The notes: generated by a model from the sequence alone, not told the origin. Positions 10,771-23,345 are shown, counted from the stretch's first letter. The stretch: 64,000 bases of DNA from Cordylochernes scorpioides (GCA_030710605.1 CP092886.1:51842741-51906740), one strand, 5' to 3'. Translations and numbers: made by a program.

Positions 10771-11324
10771 TTATAAAGTATTTTTAATTTCAACAATAGA
10801 GGGCGCTGGGTTAATGATATTTGTAGTTGGAAAACTGCCTGAGATTATCATACTGTCTAATGGCCTCAACTTTATGGAAAGCATTTCACATATTTTGGAG
10901 TATATTTTTATATAATTGTGACATTTTATATATTTATATCTTTACGCTCATAGGGCCGGAGTGATAATCCATATAATAAACCAATATTCACACCAAAATT
11001 GCTAATTAATAATAAGGATATTTCAGAAAAATCTACATTTTGTGCCTATTCATTTAGAAAAACTTGTAAAACAAATATATAAATAAAATAAAAATCGTAC
11101 TAAATGCTTTTTGACATATATATCTTATTATCCAGGTAGTAGCTGAAATTGCGACATCACGCAACCTTTCCTTTTTCTTATCAACTCACAAGGAGCCGGT
11201 GATGTAGAGTTAATAAACTCTCCATTGCAATATTATCAAAATATGAATTGATGAAAATTCTAAAAAAGAGTAACTTATATTTCTGTAAACGGTTCGACAC
11301 ACACATACGCAACACACATAGTAT
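10771..11324. other. Intergenic DNA, no gene seen
   Basis: AT-rich sequence with no assignable feature. Confidence 0.4.
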
Positions 11325-12440
11325 AAATATAACCGAAGTATAAGACACAACAACACAATATTGGCTACAGAGTTTAAATTAATTCAACCAAAGTATAAGA
11401 GAGCGCAACACATTATTAACAGCAGAAGGTTTAAAATAAATTCAACCGAAGATAGAGTGTTAAAAAAACACAATATTGGAAACAGAGAATGTATAGACCG
11501 CGTATAAATACTAAAAAGTATAATTAACAACAAAACACTATTATCAACCTGCTATAAATGATACAAAGTATAAAAGAGTCAACAAAATAGTATATTTTTA
11601 TCTCTCTCAACCTGGTGTAAATACTGAGAAGTATTAGAGACAAAAAAAACATTATTATCAACCTGGTATAAATTCTAAGTAGTATAAAAAAGGTCAACAA
11701 AACATTATTAGAAACCTGGTATAAATTATATAAAGTATAAAAAGGTCAACAAAACATTATTAGACATCTGGTATAAATTCTATAAAGTATAAAAAGGTCA
11801 ACAAAACATTATTAGAAACCGGGTATAAATTCTATAAAGTATAAAATGGTCAACAAAACATTATTAGAAACCTGGTATAAATTCTAAGTAGTATAAAAAA
11901 AGTAAACAAAACATTATTAGAAACCTGGTATAAATTCTATAAAGTATAACAAGGTGAACAAAACATTATTAGAAACCTGATATAAATTCTAAGTAGTATA
12001 AAAAAAGTCAACAAAACATTATTAGAAACCTGGTATAAATTCTATAAAGTATAACAAGGTGAACAAAACATTATTAGAAACCTGATACAGTCGAACTTGG
12101 ATAATTCGAACCCCAAGGGACCATAAAAAAATTCGAATTATCCAAAATTCGAATTAAAAACGGAAATTCTATTTATAGGAAATTCTAGGGACCAAGATAA
12201 ATATTCGAATTAAAGAGGTTTTCGAATTAAAGAAGTTCGAATTATCCAAGTTCTACTGTATAAATTCTACAAGGTATAAAAGAGTCAACAAAACATTATT
12301 ATCAACCTAATATAAATTATACAAAGTAAGAGACAAAACCATTTTTAGTAACCTGGCATGAAAATTCTGCAAAGTATAAATAAAACCACAAACATTATTA
12401 ACAAATTTCGCGCGCTACATCGTATAAATTCAACCAATGG
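11325..12440 (+). repeat. 52-56-bp tandem repeat array
   Basis: Units read ACATTATTAGAAACCTGG, TATAAATTCTATAAAGTA, TAAAAAGGTCAACAAA and repeat every 52 bp or so. Older, more diverged units lie at both edges, where the unit starts AACCGAAGTATAAGAG. The array is interrupted by a MITE at 12088-12258. It is non-coding. Confidence 0.85.
12088..12258. mobile_element. pogo/Tigger-like MITE
   Basis: A 171-bp insertion in the tandem array. The ends are CAGTCGAACTTGGATAATTC and the inverse GAATTATCCAAGTTCTACTG, flanked by TA on both sides (12086-12087 and 12259-12260). CAGT-starting ends with TA duplications are typical of pogo-type elements. It has no coding capacity, so it would depend on a transposase elsewhere. 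Confidence 0.75.
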
Positions 12441-13129
12441 ATTGACAAAAACACATTAGCTGCGACATGTAAAGCACGGGCCACACTGGGGACCACATTT
12501 CTTCTATCCCTCGCGGTAAATTAGAGTCCCACTAATTGGAGAGCTTCATCCCTCGGAATTGTTGCCCAAAGATTTCCTAATGGCGGTGGCGGTAGATTAC
12601 CGCGAAGGATTTACCGCAGGTTTCCATACTCCACCACATTGACGCTCGTCAGGGGCAAACTCCAACTTTCCTATTTTATAATATCTTCGAAGGCTGTCAT
12701 TGATTTCTTTCACTCTTTTTTATTTCTTCAATATCTCAGAGGTTTATTTATCTTATATATATGTCATGTAAAAACTTCTATTTCATTTTAAAAATATAAT
12801 TTCTATTATAAAATACTCTGTGAGGTCGACCGCCAGAGGTCGCCGCTTTTCCTATATAAACCTATTGTTGTTTCTCTGTCCCGTTGGCCGGCTCAATTAA
12901 AGCCAGTTCTGTGATCTAAACTGTTTTTATTTCTATTTTCAAGATTTTCCACAACTGCATACCAATACCATTTAGTACCGATGTACTCAATAGAACCAGC
13001 AGATATCATAATAATATTCATGTATCAAGCTAATGATTAATATTTCTATATAAAATATTTTAAAATCAACAGAAAATATTTTTCGTTATGTATATATTTA
13101 GTAAATTAAATTTATAATATATATATATA
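12441..13129. other. Non-coding, possible solo LTR near 12.82-12.96 kb
   Basis: 12470-12680 has balanced composition but no frame. 12819-12955 looks like a small LTR: it starts TGTGAGGTCGACC, has a CCTATATAAACC TATA-like box, then CAATTAAAGCC as a possible poly(A) signal, and ends CCACA. I could not find a clear target duplication, so the LTR call is tentative. Confidence 0.3.
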
Positions 13130-13144
13130 TATAAGCGTATTTAA

Positions 13145-13490
13145 GCAAGTTTGGCTTTAAATACCCATTTCTTGGTTTTTCAGGAAGCCACTGCGACCAG
13201 AAACTCTTTTTGGTCGCAGTGGTTCAGCCTACTCCACGCTGACGAGCGCCAAAAGCGCGAAACGCGTTCGTGGATGGCTTTTCTTGATTTATCAAGAAAT
13301 TGAGTTGGCCAAATATCAGGGAACAGGCTAAATCAATGTTTAGTTGATTTCTGTTCCACCAGATGGCGTTCTGCCTTTTGTAAAGCACATGTGCTTCTGG
13401 TCAGGATTAGCCATTTTTAATATTGATTTCAACACCTGATCTTTTATCTTTTATTTTTTCTTTCGTCTTTTAATATATATATATATATAT
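13145..13490 (+). repeat. Hammerhead-bearing short repeat (retrozyme/Penelope-like), copy 1
   Basis: One of three copies of a roughly 300-345-bp non-coding repeat (others at 28.69-28.98 kb and 62.66-62.98 kb). It has an 11-bp perfect hairpin CCACTGCGACC/GGTCGCAGTGG (13188-13198 with 13212-13222), then the ribozyme fold at 13226-13279. A conserved tail follows, with AAATATCAGGGAACAGGC, CTGTTCCACCAGATGGCG and AAAGCACATGTGCTTCTGG. It has no open frame. Animal retrozymes and Penelope-like elements are the known carriers of such ribozymes. Confidence 0.8.
13226..13279 (+). ncRNA. Candidate type I hammerhead ribozyme, complete core
   Basis: Stem I is AGCC (13226-13229) with GGCT (13276-13279), an internal loop, then TCCACG (13233-13238) with CGTGGA (13269-13274). 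The catalytic box CTGACGA is at 13239-13245. Stem II is GCGC (13246-13249), loop CAAAA, GCGC (13255-13258). GAA follows, and the stem III sequence ACGCGT at 13262-13267 is self-complementary. T at 13268 gives a GTT cleavage triplet. All conserved core residues are present. Stem III is minimal, so activity may need two molecules pairing through ACGCGT, as known for some animal hammerheads. Confidence 0.75.
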
Positions 13491-14204
13491 TTTTCTTATT
13501 CTTACTGAGAAGATGGGCATCGCAGTCAAGATTCATCGCAGTCACTCACTCAACTCAGGCAATTTCAAGAGTTAATGCGCTGGGGCGGGTACCTCGAGGG
13601 TTGGGTGTAAAAGCTGTCATCTATTCAAAAATATATTGATTTTGAAACAACTAAATGGATTGAAAAAATAATTAAACCAAATACTAAATACTACTAAACA
13701 CTAATTTAATACAATTTTTGCCATCACACACATTTTTTACCTGTGTTTTATATATTGATGATTGAGCCATCCATAATTGAAATTATATTTAAAAATATGC
13801 ATATAGAACGAAAGTGGTGTACGCTTGCTCGCATGTTTTAGTGAAAAACACAAACATCCTCGATAAAGAGAGGCGAGTTGCCCCTCGAAATATTGAAACA
13901 TTAAAATATTATAAATCCAAAATATGCATCTATTTCTTAATATATATATGTTAGAGTTATTTAGGAAGTAGTTATATAAAATATAATAAATTCTGATTCA
14001 CAGACTTTGAATATTGAATATAGTTTAAACTTTGAGTCAGAACAGCAAACTCTCTCTTTCTAATTCTGTATTGTATAATGTCATTAATAAAATTTCATAA
14101 TTTATATATTTATTAGTTAAATAAAGCCTAATATATAAATTTTGAAATTATCTTAATGGTATTATATATATATTTATTGGGTGATATATAATTTTATCTT
14201 TTCG
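13491..14204. other. Non-coding, contains a Penelope-type motif at 13.8-13.96 kb
   Basis: 13805-13960 reads GTGGTGTACGCTTGCTCG, then CCTCGATAAAGAG, a GAGG/CCTC hairpin (13870-13873 with 13883-13886), then GAAATATTG and ATCCAAAATATGCATC. The same string recurs at 46.8, 52.9 and 53.9 kb. The rest is AT-rich. Confidence 0.6.
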
Positions 14205-14232
14205 AAAATAGAGCAATCCATAAATCAATCAT

Positions 14233-14308
14233 CAATTAAAAGGCATATATTGGATCAAAATATAATTATTTCACCAATATTTTGATCCAATATATGCCTT
14301 TTTAATTG
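14233..14308. repeat. Palindrome 9 (GGCATATATTGGATC family)
   Basis: CAATTAAAAGGCATATATTG at 14233 and its inverse ending at 14308 flank a short centre TATAATTATTTCACCAAT. GAGCAATCCATAAATC lies just outside (14210-14225), the inverse of the ATGGATTGCTC tail seen elsewhere. It is a short derivative of the palindrome at 4.5-4.7 kb. Confidence 0.75.
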
Positions 14309-16555
14309 AATATTTTTAATCTATATATCTTTTATTATCCATCATTTAGCTGGTAATCTAAAAATTGTTTGTCTTTGAAAATAATATCGACCAATTTTAT
14401 CCGGAATAAAGCATTCCATTTTGAAAACAAAAATATTAGAATCAAGACTATGAAAGAGCACATATACTATTTATGGATATCAAAATATATTTTATAAACC
14501 ATTTTTAGAGCACTGTGAGTCTGAGAAACCAAACGGAAAAGTGAATTTCCTGAAAGTATAAATGCACAATAGAGAAGATCAGGTGAAAAGCAAATTATCA
14601 GCAGATTATACTTCTATTTTATCTCTTTACTTTTATTCATTATATTTTGAAAAAATATTGTTTATTTTTCCATGTATTTTAAATAACCATGCACTGCACA
14701 TACTCTACGAGCTTTTAATTACAAAATTTTATAAATTGGTAAAAGTAATATAATTGTGAATAGAAAACTATATATATTTTTTTTGAATCTGAAAATACTA
14801 AAATTGGAAGCCTGAGCAAAAATATCAGATATCTTTACATTTATAAATTTTTTCAATGATAATATTTAACCTGCCTTTATATATATAGTAATCAAAACAC
14901 ACGCTCGCGCGCGTGGGAATTGGAAATCTTGCATCTTGCATTAAAATATTTGAAAGAATGGCTTCACATGATCGTTTATCCAATGATCTGTGGAGGAGAG
15001 TAATTGGAAGAAAGACAAATCCTAGATTCCAACAAACAAACCAACAACTTAAACATTTTTTAAATTGTTAAATTTCTATTTCTTTGAAAATACGCCTCCG
15101 TCTTTATTTAAAATAATTAGGAATAAATAAAAGGATTACCCCTAAGGGCTAAACATTGGATCCTCTCTATATTTAAACTAGCATATTTTGGGAACAGATT
15201 TCAGCATTGCAGCAAAAGGATAAGAAATATTGTTTAATAATATAATACTTTTAATATACATTTTGAATACTATTCTCATTTTAAAATAATATTTAATTTA
15301 GTTATATATAAAATGGGTTTTAAATATAACTTTTCAAATAAGCCTAATTGAATTCTACCGCGTGCACCAATCGCTTTATGAGAACTTCACACCATAAAGG
15401 TCCAATGCCATATCGCATCAACATCCGCCATCTCAGGTTTGATATCTTAATGGAGATAATTTTCTATCAACAAATATTACTTCAATGGCTTTGCCACCAT
15501 TAAGTGAACACAAGCAATTCTAACTCTATCTTTTTATTATAAGCTTTATTTATTATTGTAAGAGAATAATAGCGTTTTCATACAATGCTATTTCATCTAG
15601 ATATGGTATATATATTGAACAAATACTATATATCAAATATCAAATGTTGAGAAACTAAAGGTAGATTTTATATCTATATAAGATCATTAAACATCTTAGT
15701 AAATAATATTCAAGCGTGCTGTGAATTGAGTGGTATATATTGGAATGTCTCACAATACGTATGTCATCGTACTTATACGTACCACCTATTCGTATACTAT
15801 ATTTAAGCGGCGCCGTGTATTAATCAATACAAACTGCAATCACTCACGAAATTAACTATTTAAGTTGGACCGTGTATTGATTAATAGAAATCTTTCCGCT
15901 ATTTTTAAAATAATATTTTCTATAGTGGAGATACTGAGATAATAACTATCCTGATTTATCAACTTTGAACCTCAAGTTTTATTTATATCATCCAGGCCCT
16001 TCTTCTGTTTTTATCATTGCAGTGAAAATATTGTTACAAGAGAAATATACATGCTATAAATATTTTCTTTTATTGTTGTTCCCTTGTGTGAAAATTACAC
16101 GAATTCCATGAGTTCATGCCCTTTGAGCTGTTTTATGATAAGCAGCCGTCTCTCCCAAAGGAACCCCGCAAGCTGGCGCCCAACTCTCTCACAAGGTTAA
16201 TAACTCCCAGAAATTAAATTCCTCAAAGACAACAAACTCCTGTTTCTTGAGTTCAAAACAATTAAGTGCCTTGTTCCTTTTTACAATAGCCGCGTATTAT
16301 ATGAAATTATAACGCCATTATAAACACACAACAACATTGATAAAAAAAAGGTGTAAAATGTTGAGTGTCATTTTAAATTAAAATAACACTTTATAATGAT
16401 AAACAACCATTGTGGAAAACATGGATATAATAGATTTTGTTTTATTTTAACTTATAGATAAATATATAAGATTTTTCTATAGACTTAAAAAGAGTTATTT
16501 AAAAATAATTACATATATACTATAGATATTATCCGATCTATTTCATGTTTATATA
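14309..16555. other. AT-rich intergenic DNA, one weak Tc1-like trace
   Basis: No gene. At about 14957-15020 a plus-strand frame reads ASHDRLSNDLWRRVIGR, which resembles the start of Tc1-type transposases (compare DDLKWRAVGR at the Tc1 copies), then stops. It is too short to be certain. The remainder is AT-rich with no assignable feature. Confidence 0.3.
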
Positions 16556-17421
16556 CAGGGGTCTACGAAATAACCTGAAAGATCGTACACGAGTACCAGC
16601 TTGAAAAGCTAGGAGAGTATTATAGGACCTGGGTTAGTTTGCTAAGCGGTGTCATCTGTCAGCGACGTGTGTGGTTCTTGTGGCAGTTCTGTTTGGGCGT
16701 CTTCAGTGCCTACGTGACAAGATAAAAATGACCGATTTTCATGTACGGCTGTGATGTTTTATTTTTTACTAAGTATTAAATCAGAATTAGTGCCTTTGCA
16801 ATCATTTCACAAAAGACATGCTCTTATTAGAACTAAATATAGTAAATTAGGTGGAATAACCTTTGAAAGTGATCATTATTGAAAAAGGTCCAGGTCGCTT
16901 TCATCTGCTCAAACTAACGACGACATCGGCAATATCTTTTATAGCACAAATGAAAATCTACTCCGGAAAATCCACGAACTCGAATAGTTATCCAAATTGT
17001 TCTAAAGTTCAATTCTTTTCATTTTGGCCGTTGATTTGACAAAGTGAAGAGTGGCAGTAAAGTTTGTGCACAGATTTTTAACGGAGAATCGAAGATATTG
17101 CTGTGTTCAAACCTCACTAACTTGACCCGTGAGTAATATTCGCCTGAATTAGCTCAGGCGAATTTTTTCTGATCCCTAGGATGAAAAAAAAAAGACTTGA
17201 AAGGAAAGCCATTTACCGATATCGACGGCGTAAAACGTAATGCCACGACGGCGCTATCAGATATCAAAGAGAACGAATTTAAAAGGTTCACGGCACCGAA
17301 CGTTTAGACAAGAGCATTAGTCTTAAGTGCATTACTTGGAAGGAGTTGAAGTAATATCTGTGCAAATAGAAACACACGCTTTTTCTAAAGTAATTCCGAT
17401 TAATTTTGACTCCCCCTCTTA
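16556..17421 (+). pseudogene. Decayed mariner-like transposon
   Basis: The left end, CAGGGGTCTACGAAATAACC after TATA, is a plausible mariner-type terminal repeat. The right side has a diverged inverse (TGACTCCCCCTCTTATA). Near the right end (17200-17290) a frame reads GKPFTDIDGVKRNATTALSD then IKENEFKRF. This resembles the C-terminal region of mariner transposases. No complete catalytic motif remains, and the element is internally deleted and full of stops. Confidence 0.5.
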
Positions 17422-20333
17422 TATTTGACAAATATACCAAATATGTATAAATTTCCTTGCATTAATATCGATATTTTATATCGATATTATGGATATAGTT
17501 TTATTTATAAATTGTTCTCTATTTGGCTCTGTAAGTACACTCATGAAAAAAATTCAAGGATTCATAAAGTCTTTGATGTTCCACGCCGTCTGTTTTTTTT
17601 TTTTTTTCAATTTGACAAATCGGGATTTTAATTAACTACTCTTAATTCGAGCGGCCAGACTAGGATGTTGACATTTATGTGTGTCTATGTAATTTATTGA
17701 AATTTTAACCCGCAAACTTTAATGGGGTCTCCACTCTGAAGATGAATATATTAGAAACGTCATATATATATAATATCATTAATATATATTTGCGGGACTA
17801 TACCATATATGAATGACATTGGTATATTTAAATGCTTATATAGATAGAATTAAAATACTTTTAATTTTAATATTAAAATAAGAATAGTTGGCTGTTGGGC
17901 AATATGTAGCTTTTATTTAGAAAGGATGCAAGCTTTCGAGCAAATTTGATATTCTACTGGCTTATAGATAGGATGACAGAATAAAAATATACCTATTTAC
18001 AAAATAGATAAATGAAATATCAGGGGTGTGCACGCGCGGGTGTACATTAGACTATATAACAATCCCTTTTATATTTCTTATTTATAGATGTTTACTCAAA
18101 TATATATAAAACACTGATTTATACTTCATTGTCTATAAAGATTAATTTAAAATTGAAAATCTTTAAAATTTGTTATTCAATTATAGTGTTCTCTAAATTG
18201 ATATCTTCTCACAAGTCAGTTTAGGATTATTTTAACAGTAAAACGCCATAAATGTATATAGAACAGTCTACAAAAAACCTCGTTTAGGCTCCATAGCAAG
18301 GAGGGCCTAGACAGAAGGAGAGTTGGGCTGAAGTTTACCCAGGTTGCTCTCTCTTTCGTGTCGGGCGGCCTGCCAACATCAATAATTGATTTTAAGCCAT
18401 CGATAAAATAAATAGCCGTTTGTAAACTTCGATTCAATTTTTGGGTGAAGTTGTGAACAAGTATTTCCGCTTCTTGTGTTTTGTTTGTCTTGGAAACACT
18501 CAAGATTGGGACACCCACTGTGTGTGTCCATGCGTCCAATAGATCTCGATATGGCAGTTTATCCTTCGAATGACTTGGTCGTCCAGTTCATGTTGTAAGA
18601 ACAACTTTGCTTGCGTCTCTCCCTAATGACAGTCTAGTTCTAGATTGTCATAGTTAGTATGTTTTCTTAGTACATTTTGTATATAAGTACTATTGCATAT
18701 TCCACAGCTATTTTTTAATTAGATTTATTAAAATAAATCAGTTGCCATGTTTTCAGTACACGTTGTCGAATAATTTTGCTTGATTTTAAATCCCTAAATA
18801 AATTTATTGTCAATTTTTCAGATAAGTTTATCTTAGATTACCTTTTGGTTAATATGCGATTAGTATATTTCGTATCTGTACGATTTCATTCCGCAGCATT
18901 TTTTCAATTTGCATCTTTTTGTCCTATAAAATCTTTATTTAAAATATTGCCTTAGAATATTTAGTATGATTATACCTTCTTGATTTAGCTTCAACAACGA
19001 TCCTTTAATTTAAATAAACCTGTTCTAGTACAATCAAACCTTTAAGTATCAACAACTTTTATCCCAATTATCGATTTTGCGCCACTGATTTTGAACTGGA
19101 TATCTTGATAGTTGTCCAGCACATAAAAAAAAATGTTTATTTTATTTAAACCCAAAAAAAGAGATAGACTTATGTATTATATCAATTTTATTTTTAAAAA
19201 ATATATTGCATTTCTTTAAAAATATAGAAAGAGCTACCAGAAATCTTAGATGGGAAGACCAAATATTTTTTGTTGTTCAAATGAAGAAAATAGCTAAATA
19301 ACAAACCTACACATTAAGGAATTGCCTATATTCAACAGAGAGAGAATAGAGCATCCATAGAGATCCACGAGTTATATATATATATAAATATATATATTTT
19401 TTAATTCTTCGAAATTCCACCATGGTTCTTTGTCAACGCGTTGTAATTCGAACTCAGTTCGGCCCTGAATAGGCAATAACGCGAACCCGAGCTTGGCTCA
19501 AACAAGACGTTGGGTTAAATAAATAAATATAACTTTTCCGCAAATATTGTTAAAATATATTTTTTTAATATTTTGCCAACACTCATTTTTTCAGGTGTTC
19601 TGCGCACTTATAGATCTTAATTAAAATATTTTAACTGTGTATTCATAAAATAATTTTGCTTTCTTCATTTCTATATGGCTTCTATATCGGTTCTAATTTC
19701 AACACCGCTTTTTCCATAACACACACAATATAATATATACAATTTAAACAGTATAATGTCGTTTTTATATAAATAATAATCACCTTTAGAGGTAAAAGCA
19801 AAAAAGTCAAAGACCAACGGTCGAAAGTTTGTTTTATGAAGCTCTATAATTCTTCATTTGATTCATCATTTGATTTTACTTCTATTTCTATCGATATGAA
19901 GATAAATAGATAAATGTACATATAATGAATATCAATAAATAAATATAATATTGTTAAAGCTGAATTTAAAAGAAAAAGGTTTTACGGTTTGAAATAATAA
20001 ATATATAAATAGGCTTATAGATAGAATCAAAATGGTAAAATTGGGTAATTCTTATATAAAAAAGGCAAACCTGGATCTATGAACGAAAAACATTTTTTCT
20101 CAGAATAATTTGAGTTAAATTTTAAGTTTATTGCGCAATAAATTTATAAAGAGGAAGCAATCCCTTGAAATATTTTGAAGAAAAATTGGTTTTCTTTCAA
20201 AGATCCAAGTACGCCTTATATATATTTATTCAATGGATCGCCTTTTAACTAAAAAAGTAGGTAATTTTACAAATATTTGAGTGATTTATTTGAAATATTC
20301 ATGTTTATACATTTGTGTTAGTACGTTGTATAT
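17422..20333. other. AT-rich intergenic DNA with two weak traces
   Basis: At 17536 TACACTCATGAAAAAAATTC resembles the end of the short inverted-repeat elements at 27.4 and 56.7 kb. At 18216-18539 (minus) an open frame includes LLDAWTHTVGVPILSV and ends without a recognisable domain. It faintly resembles part of an M1 aminopeptidase, but no splice sites or catalytic motif support that. The rest is AT-rich with no feature. Confidence 0.3.
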
Positions 20334-20628
20334 TTGGCGAACAAGGGGTCGGTGGAAGGTGGGTTTCGACCGCTAAGACCCGGGTTCGATTCCCGCATTG
20401 GGCTCTTTTTTCTGATTGAAATAAATGCTCCAATGGCCCCCGATATTTGCAAAGGTCCAACCTTATCAGCGAGTGTAAGTAACCAAACGGGGTTCAAGAC
20501 ATTTGTAAGTGCAAAGTCGAACTGCTTTTCACATGTGTGGACATGTAGTGCACTTACAGTAAAAGCAGTCGCCTACTTCTATCCACCATGATTATCATGG
20601 CCTGGACCACATGTACTAGGAATATGAA
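20334..20628 (+). repeat. tRNA-derived SINE, copy 2
   Basis: The head is TGGCGAACAAGGGGTCGGTG, with B box CCCGGGTTCGATTCCCGC at about 20389-20406. The body is GCTCCAATGGCCCCCGAT, AACCAAACGGGG, AAGTGCAAAGTCGA and ACCATGATTATCATGGCC. This matches the inverted copy at 10.5-10.8 kb along its whole length with scattered differences. The 85-codon frame over it is incidental. Confidence 0.8.
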
Positions 20629-21390
20629 AAATGTATATATATTTGGTGAACGATAGCATATATCAATGCAATATAAGGTCATTATATTGGTGTTAATATA
20701 TGTATAATGGCTTTCGAACCACGGGTCATTCAATTTGAATTTCTCTCACCACATAATTAAATACAAAGTAAAACCTGAATCAGTTAAAAATAAAAACAAA
20801 TATAAAAAATTTAATATAACTTTCTTAGACTTACATAAAATGCTAAACACCGAGTCTTTATTTAATACTTTAAAAAGTCTCATACAATCCTACACACCAT
20901 TCCTTGACCTAAAACTTTGCCAGACTAACATGCAACACAGTACACACCGATCCTCTTTAACTATGGCTTTCTCTAACTAGTGTACACAGTACTTATCCTT
21001 GACACCAAAGCGTGACTTGGAGATTCCTCAAACTGTCGTAAAATTCAGCACACGCTAATCTTTTACACTGTGAGGGTACTTAAATGTTTTCCTACTAGAC
21101 ATACAAGACAACCCTTGATATCTGATATGGCGATTCAAAGTTTTATTTTATTCAAACTGATTTTTTCGACGTTAAGGGTTTCCTTAAATATAAATAATTA
21201 CACCACGCAGACTGGTTTATAACACATTGCGGTGACTTGAATTTATCCAACTAACTTAGATTACAATAGAAATATGACATAAGAGATGACTTAATGGTTC
21301 CTCAGAATAGCATACTATGATCATCGATACGATAGGATAAAGATGTCTCTAGCTTCTCCTATTAATCTACAATATACAACGCACTGACCC
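20629..21390. other. Degenerate satellite-like DNA
   Basis: Mixed AT-rich sequence with ACACAC- and CTTGACAC-type words. These resemble the 255-bp array at 22.2-23.3 kb, suggesting eroded copies of that unit. No gene is seen. Confidence 0.35.
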
Positions 21391-21830
21391 ATGACACGAT
21401 CCCATGACTTGTCTTTACACCTATATACAATCCGCTCCCTCAGCCACCGTTACTGGTGCTGTCCCTCCATCAGGACTCTCATTAGAGAGGCCTTCAACAT
21501 CATAGGGCGGCCCCCTGACCTGCAGGCTTGGATCTTCGGCGGGTCCGGCCTTGAGGACGACGCCCTTTCCATCCTGGCGTCGGCAAAGTTGCGAATTTAT
21601 CGCTACTTTGTCCAGGTTGGGCTCGGAGAAGCGGTGGAGGACCCGCTCATCGCCTGGTCCGGGACACTCCAGCGTCGAGGTCTTCTTCCTTTGTTCCCCT
21701 TGTAAATTTGTATTATATATGTATATATTTAATTCTTTATGTATATATTTTCTTCTCTTCTCTCTCTCTCATGTGAGATGTAATATTGTCTAAGATGACA
21801 ATAAATAATTTTTAATTGTCAAATTGTCAA
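21391..21830 (+). pseudogene. LINE 3' end: C-terminal fragment and 3' UTR
   Basis: The open frame 21391-21705 contains RYWCCPSIRTLIREAFNIIG and later ASAKLRIYRYF. This is a pattern of spaced Cys/Trp and an aliphatic AK..IYR segment of the kind seen at the extreme C terminus of non-LTR retrotransposon proteins. It is GC-richer than its surroundings. The downstream 21706-21830 has an AT-rich 3' UTR ending in ACAATAAATAATTTTTAATTG. There is no reverse transcriptase domain, consistent with a 5'-truncated insertion. The clade is uncertain, and so is the protein match. Confidence 0.45.
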
Positions 21831-22211
21831 TCCGACACTATTCCCTCTACGATCAAAATACAATGCAACTCACTAATCAATAAAACGAGACGTTGATTTA
21901 CTCATTCTAAACCTAACCTGAAATACAAATTCTTAATACTTAATTCCGTCACTTAAAATGTTCTCAAATTAACATTCAAACAACATGAACTTATAATTGA
22001 TAGACTTGAATGTCGAAGCTTGTTCGAATAACATGTTACACAGCACACCAATACTTGACACAATAGGATAACGTAAGGACTTCTCAATATAATATGTAAT
22101 ATAACAAACATCGATACTTGATGAGATAAGATGACACTCAAACCTTTTTCCAAGTAACATTCAATATGCACATCAATCTTCTTGAAAGGTTACAGTATAC
22201 ATATAAAGGTT
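21831..22211. other. Degenerate satellite-like DNA
   Basis: Related in word usage to the tandem array that follows (GACACTC, AACATTCAATATGCACATC). No gene is seen. Confidence 0.35.
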
Positions 22212-23345
22212 TCTATAGCTAACATACAGTATAATACAATGACTCTTGACACTGACTTGAAAAGCTCTCTCCAAATAACACACAAATTTCCCGCACATTG
22301 ATCATTGTCAGTTTTATCTTTATATTCTTATTATATCTTTAATTTAACCAACAATTATATATATGTATCAGGGTCAAATTACTACAAAAACTCACATTAC
22401 TACACACACTCCATATATTCCACTTTTATTTCATAATATAATACTAAAAAACAAACCTAATTATTCCTCTAGCTAACCTACAGTATAATACAATGACTCT
22501 TGACACCGAATTGAAAGGTTCTCTCCAAATAACACACAAAATCCCCACACATTGATCAATGTCAGTTTTATATTTATATTTTTCCACCATTCCTTTAATT
22601 CAATCAATAATTATATATATTTTAAATAGTTTCGAATTTTGATAACAGATTGCGCGCTAGTGCATCATATTATAAATTATATATATACTTATATATATGA
22701 GAAAACAATAGAAACATATATATATATATACTGTGTATATATATGTACCAGGTTCAAATCCCTGAAGAAACTCGCACTACAACACACATTATATATATAC
22801 CACTTCTATATTATAATATAATACTACTAAACACATAAAGATTCCTCTAGCTAACATACAGTATAATACAATGACTATTGACACTGACATGAAAAGCTCT
22901 CTCCAAATAACACACAGATTCCCCACACAATGATCATTGCCAGTTTATCTTTATATTCTTACTATTTCTTTAATTCAACCAACAATTATATATATGTACC
23001 AGGTTCAAATCCCTAAAGAAACACACACTACAACACACACTCTATATATACCACTTCTATATTATAATATAATACTACAAAACACACAAAAATATTCCTC
23101 TAGCTAACATATAGCATAACTCAATGACTCTTTACACAGACTCGAAATGTTCTCTCCAAATAACACACAAATTCCCCATACATTGATCATCATTACTTTT
23201 GTCTTAATATTCTTACCATTCCTTTAAGTCAACCAACAATTATATATCTGTATCATATTCTTTCAAACTCAAAATACAACACATACTCTATATATTACAC
23301 TTCTATATTATAATATAATACTACAAAATACACATAATCATTCTT
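22212..23345 (+). repeat. About 255-bp tandem repeat, four units
   Basis: Each unit begins CTAGCTAACATACAGTATAA and continues AATGACTCTTGACACTGA. It then has CTCTCCAAATAACACACA, CATTGATCATTGTCAG and ATTATAATATAATACTAC. Starts are near 22212, 22467, 22845 and 23098. The second unit is longer because it carries an insertion at about 22624-22735. Confidence 0.8.
22624..22735 (-). repeat. Fragment of repeat R inside the tandem array
   Basis: TAGTTTCGAATTTTGATAAC then AGATTGCGCGCTAGTGCATC matches the outer end of repeat R. An AT microsatellite follows. It sits in one unit only, so the insertion came after amplification of the array. Confidence 0.6.

Noticed and set aside
10358..10787. Overlapping frames of 69-123 codons on both strands
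   Set aside because: They lie inside the tRNA-derived SINE and recur with it; no protein domain.
11325..12440. Regularly spaced repeats that could suggest a CRISPR array
   Set aside because: Units are contiguous with no unique spacers, no cas genes are present, and the genome is eukaryotic.
12600..12680. CTGACGAGCG on the minus strand as another hammerhead
   Set aside because: No stem II and GAAA follow at the right distance; the words form a plain TGACG/CGTCA inverted repeat.
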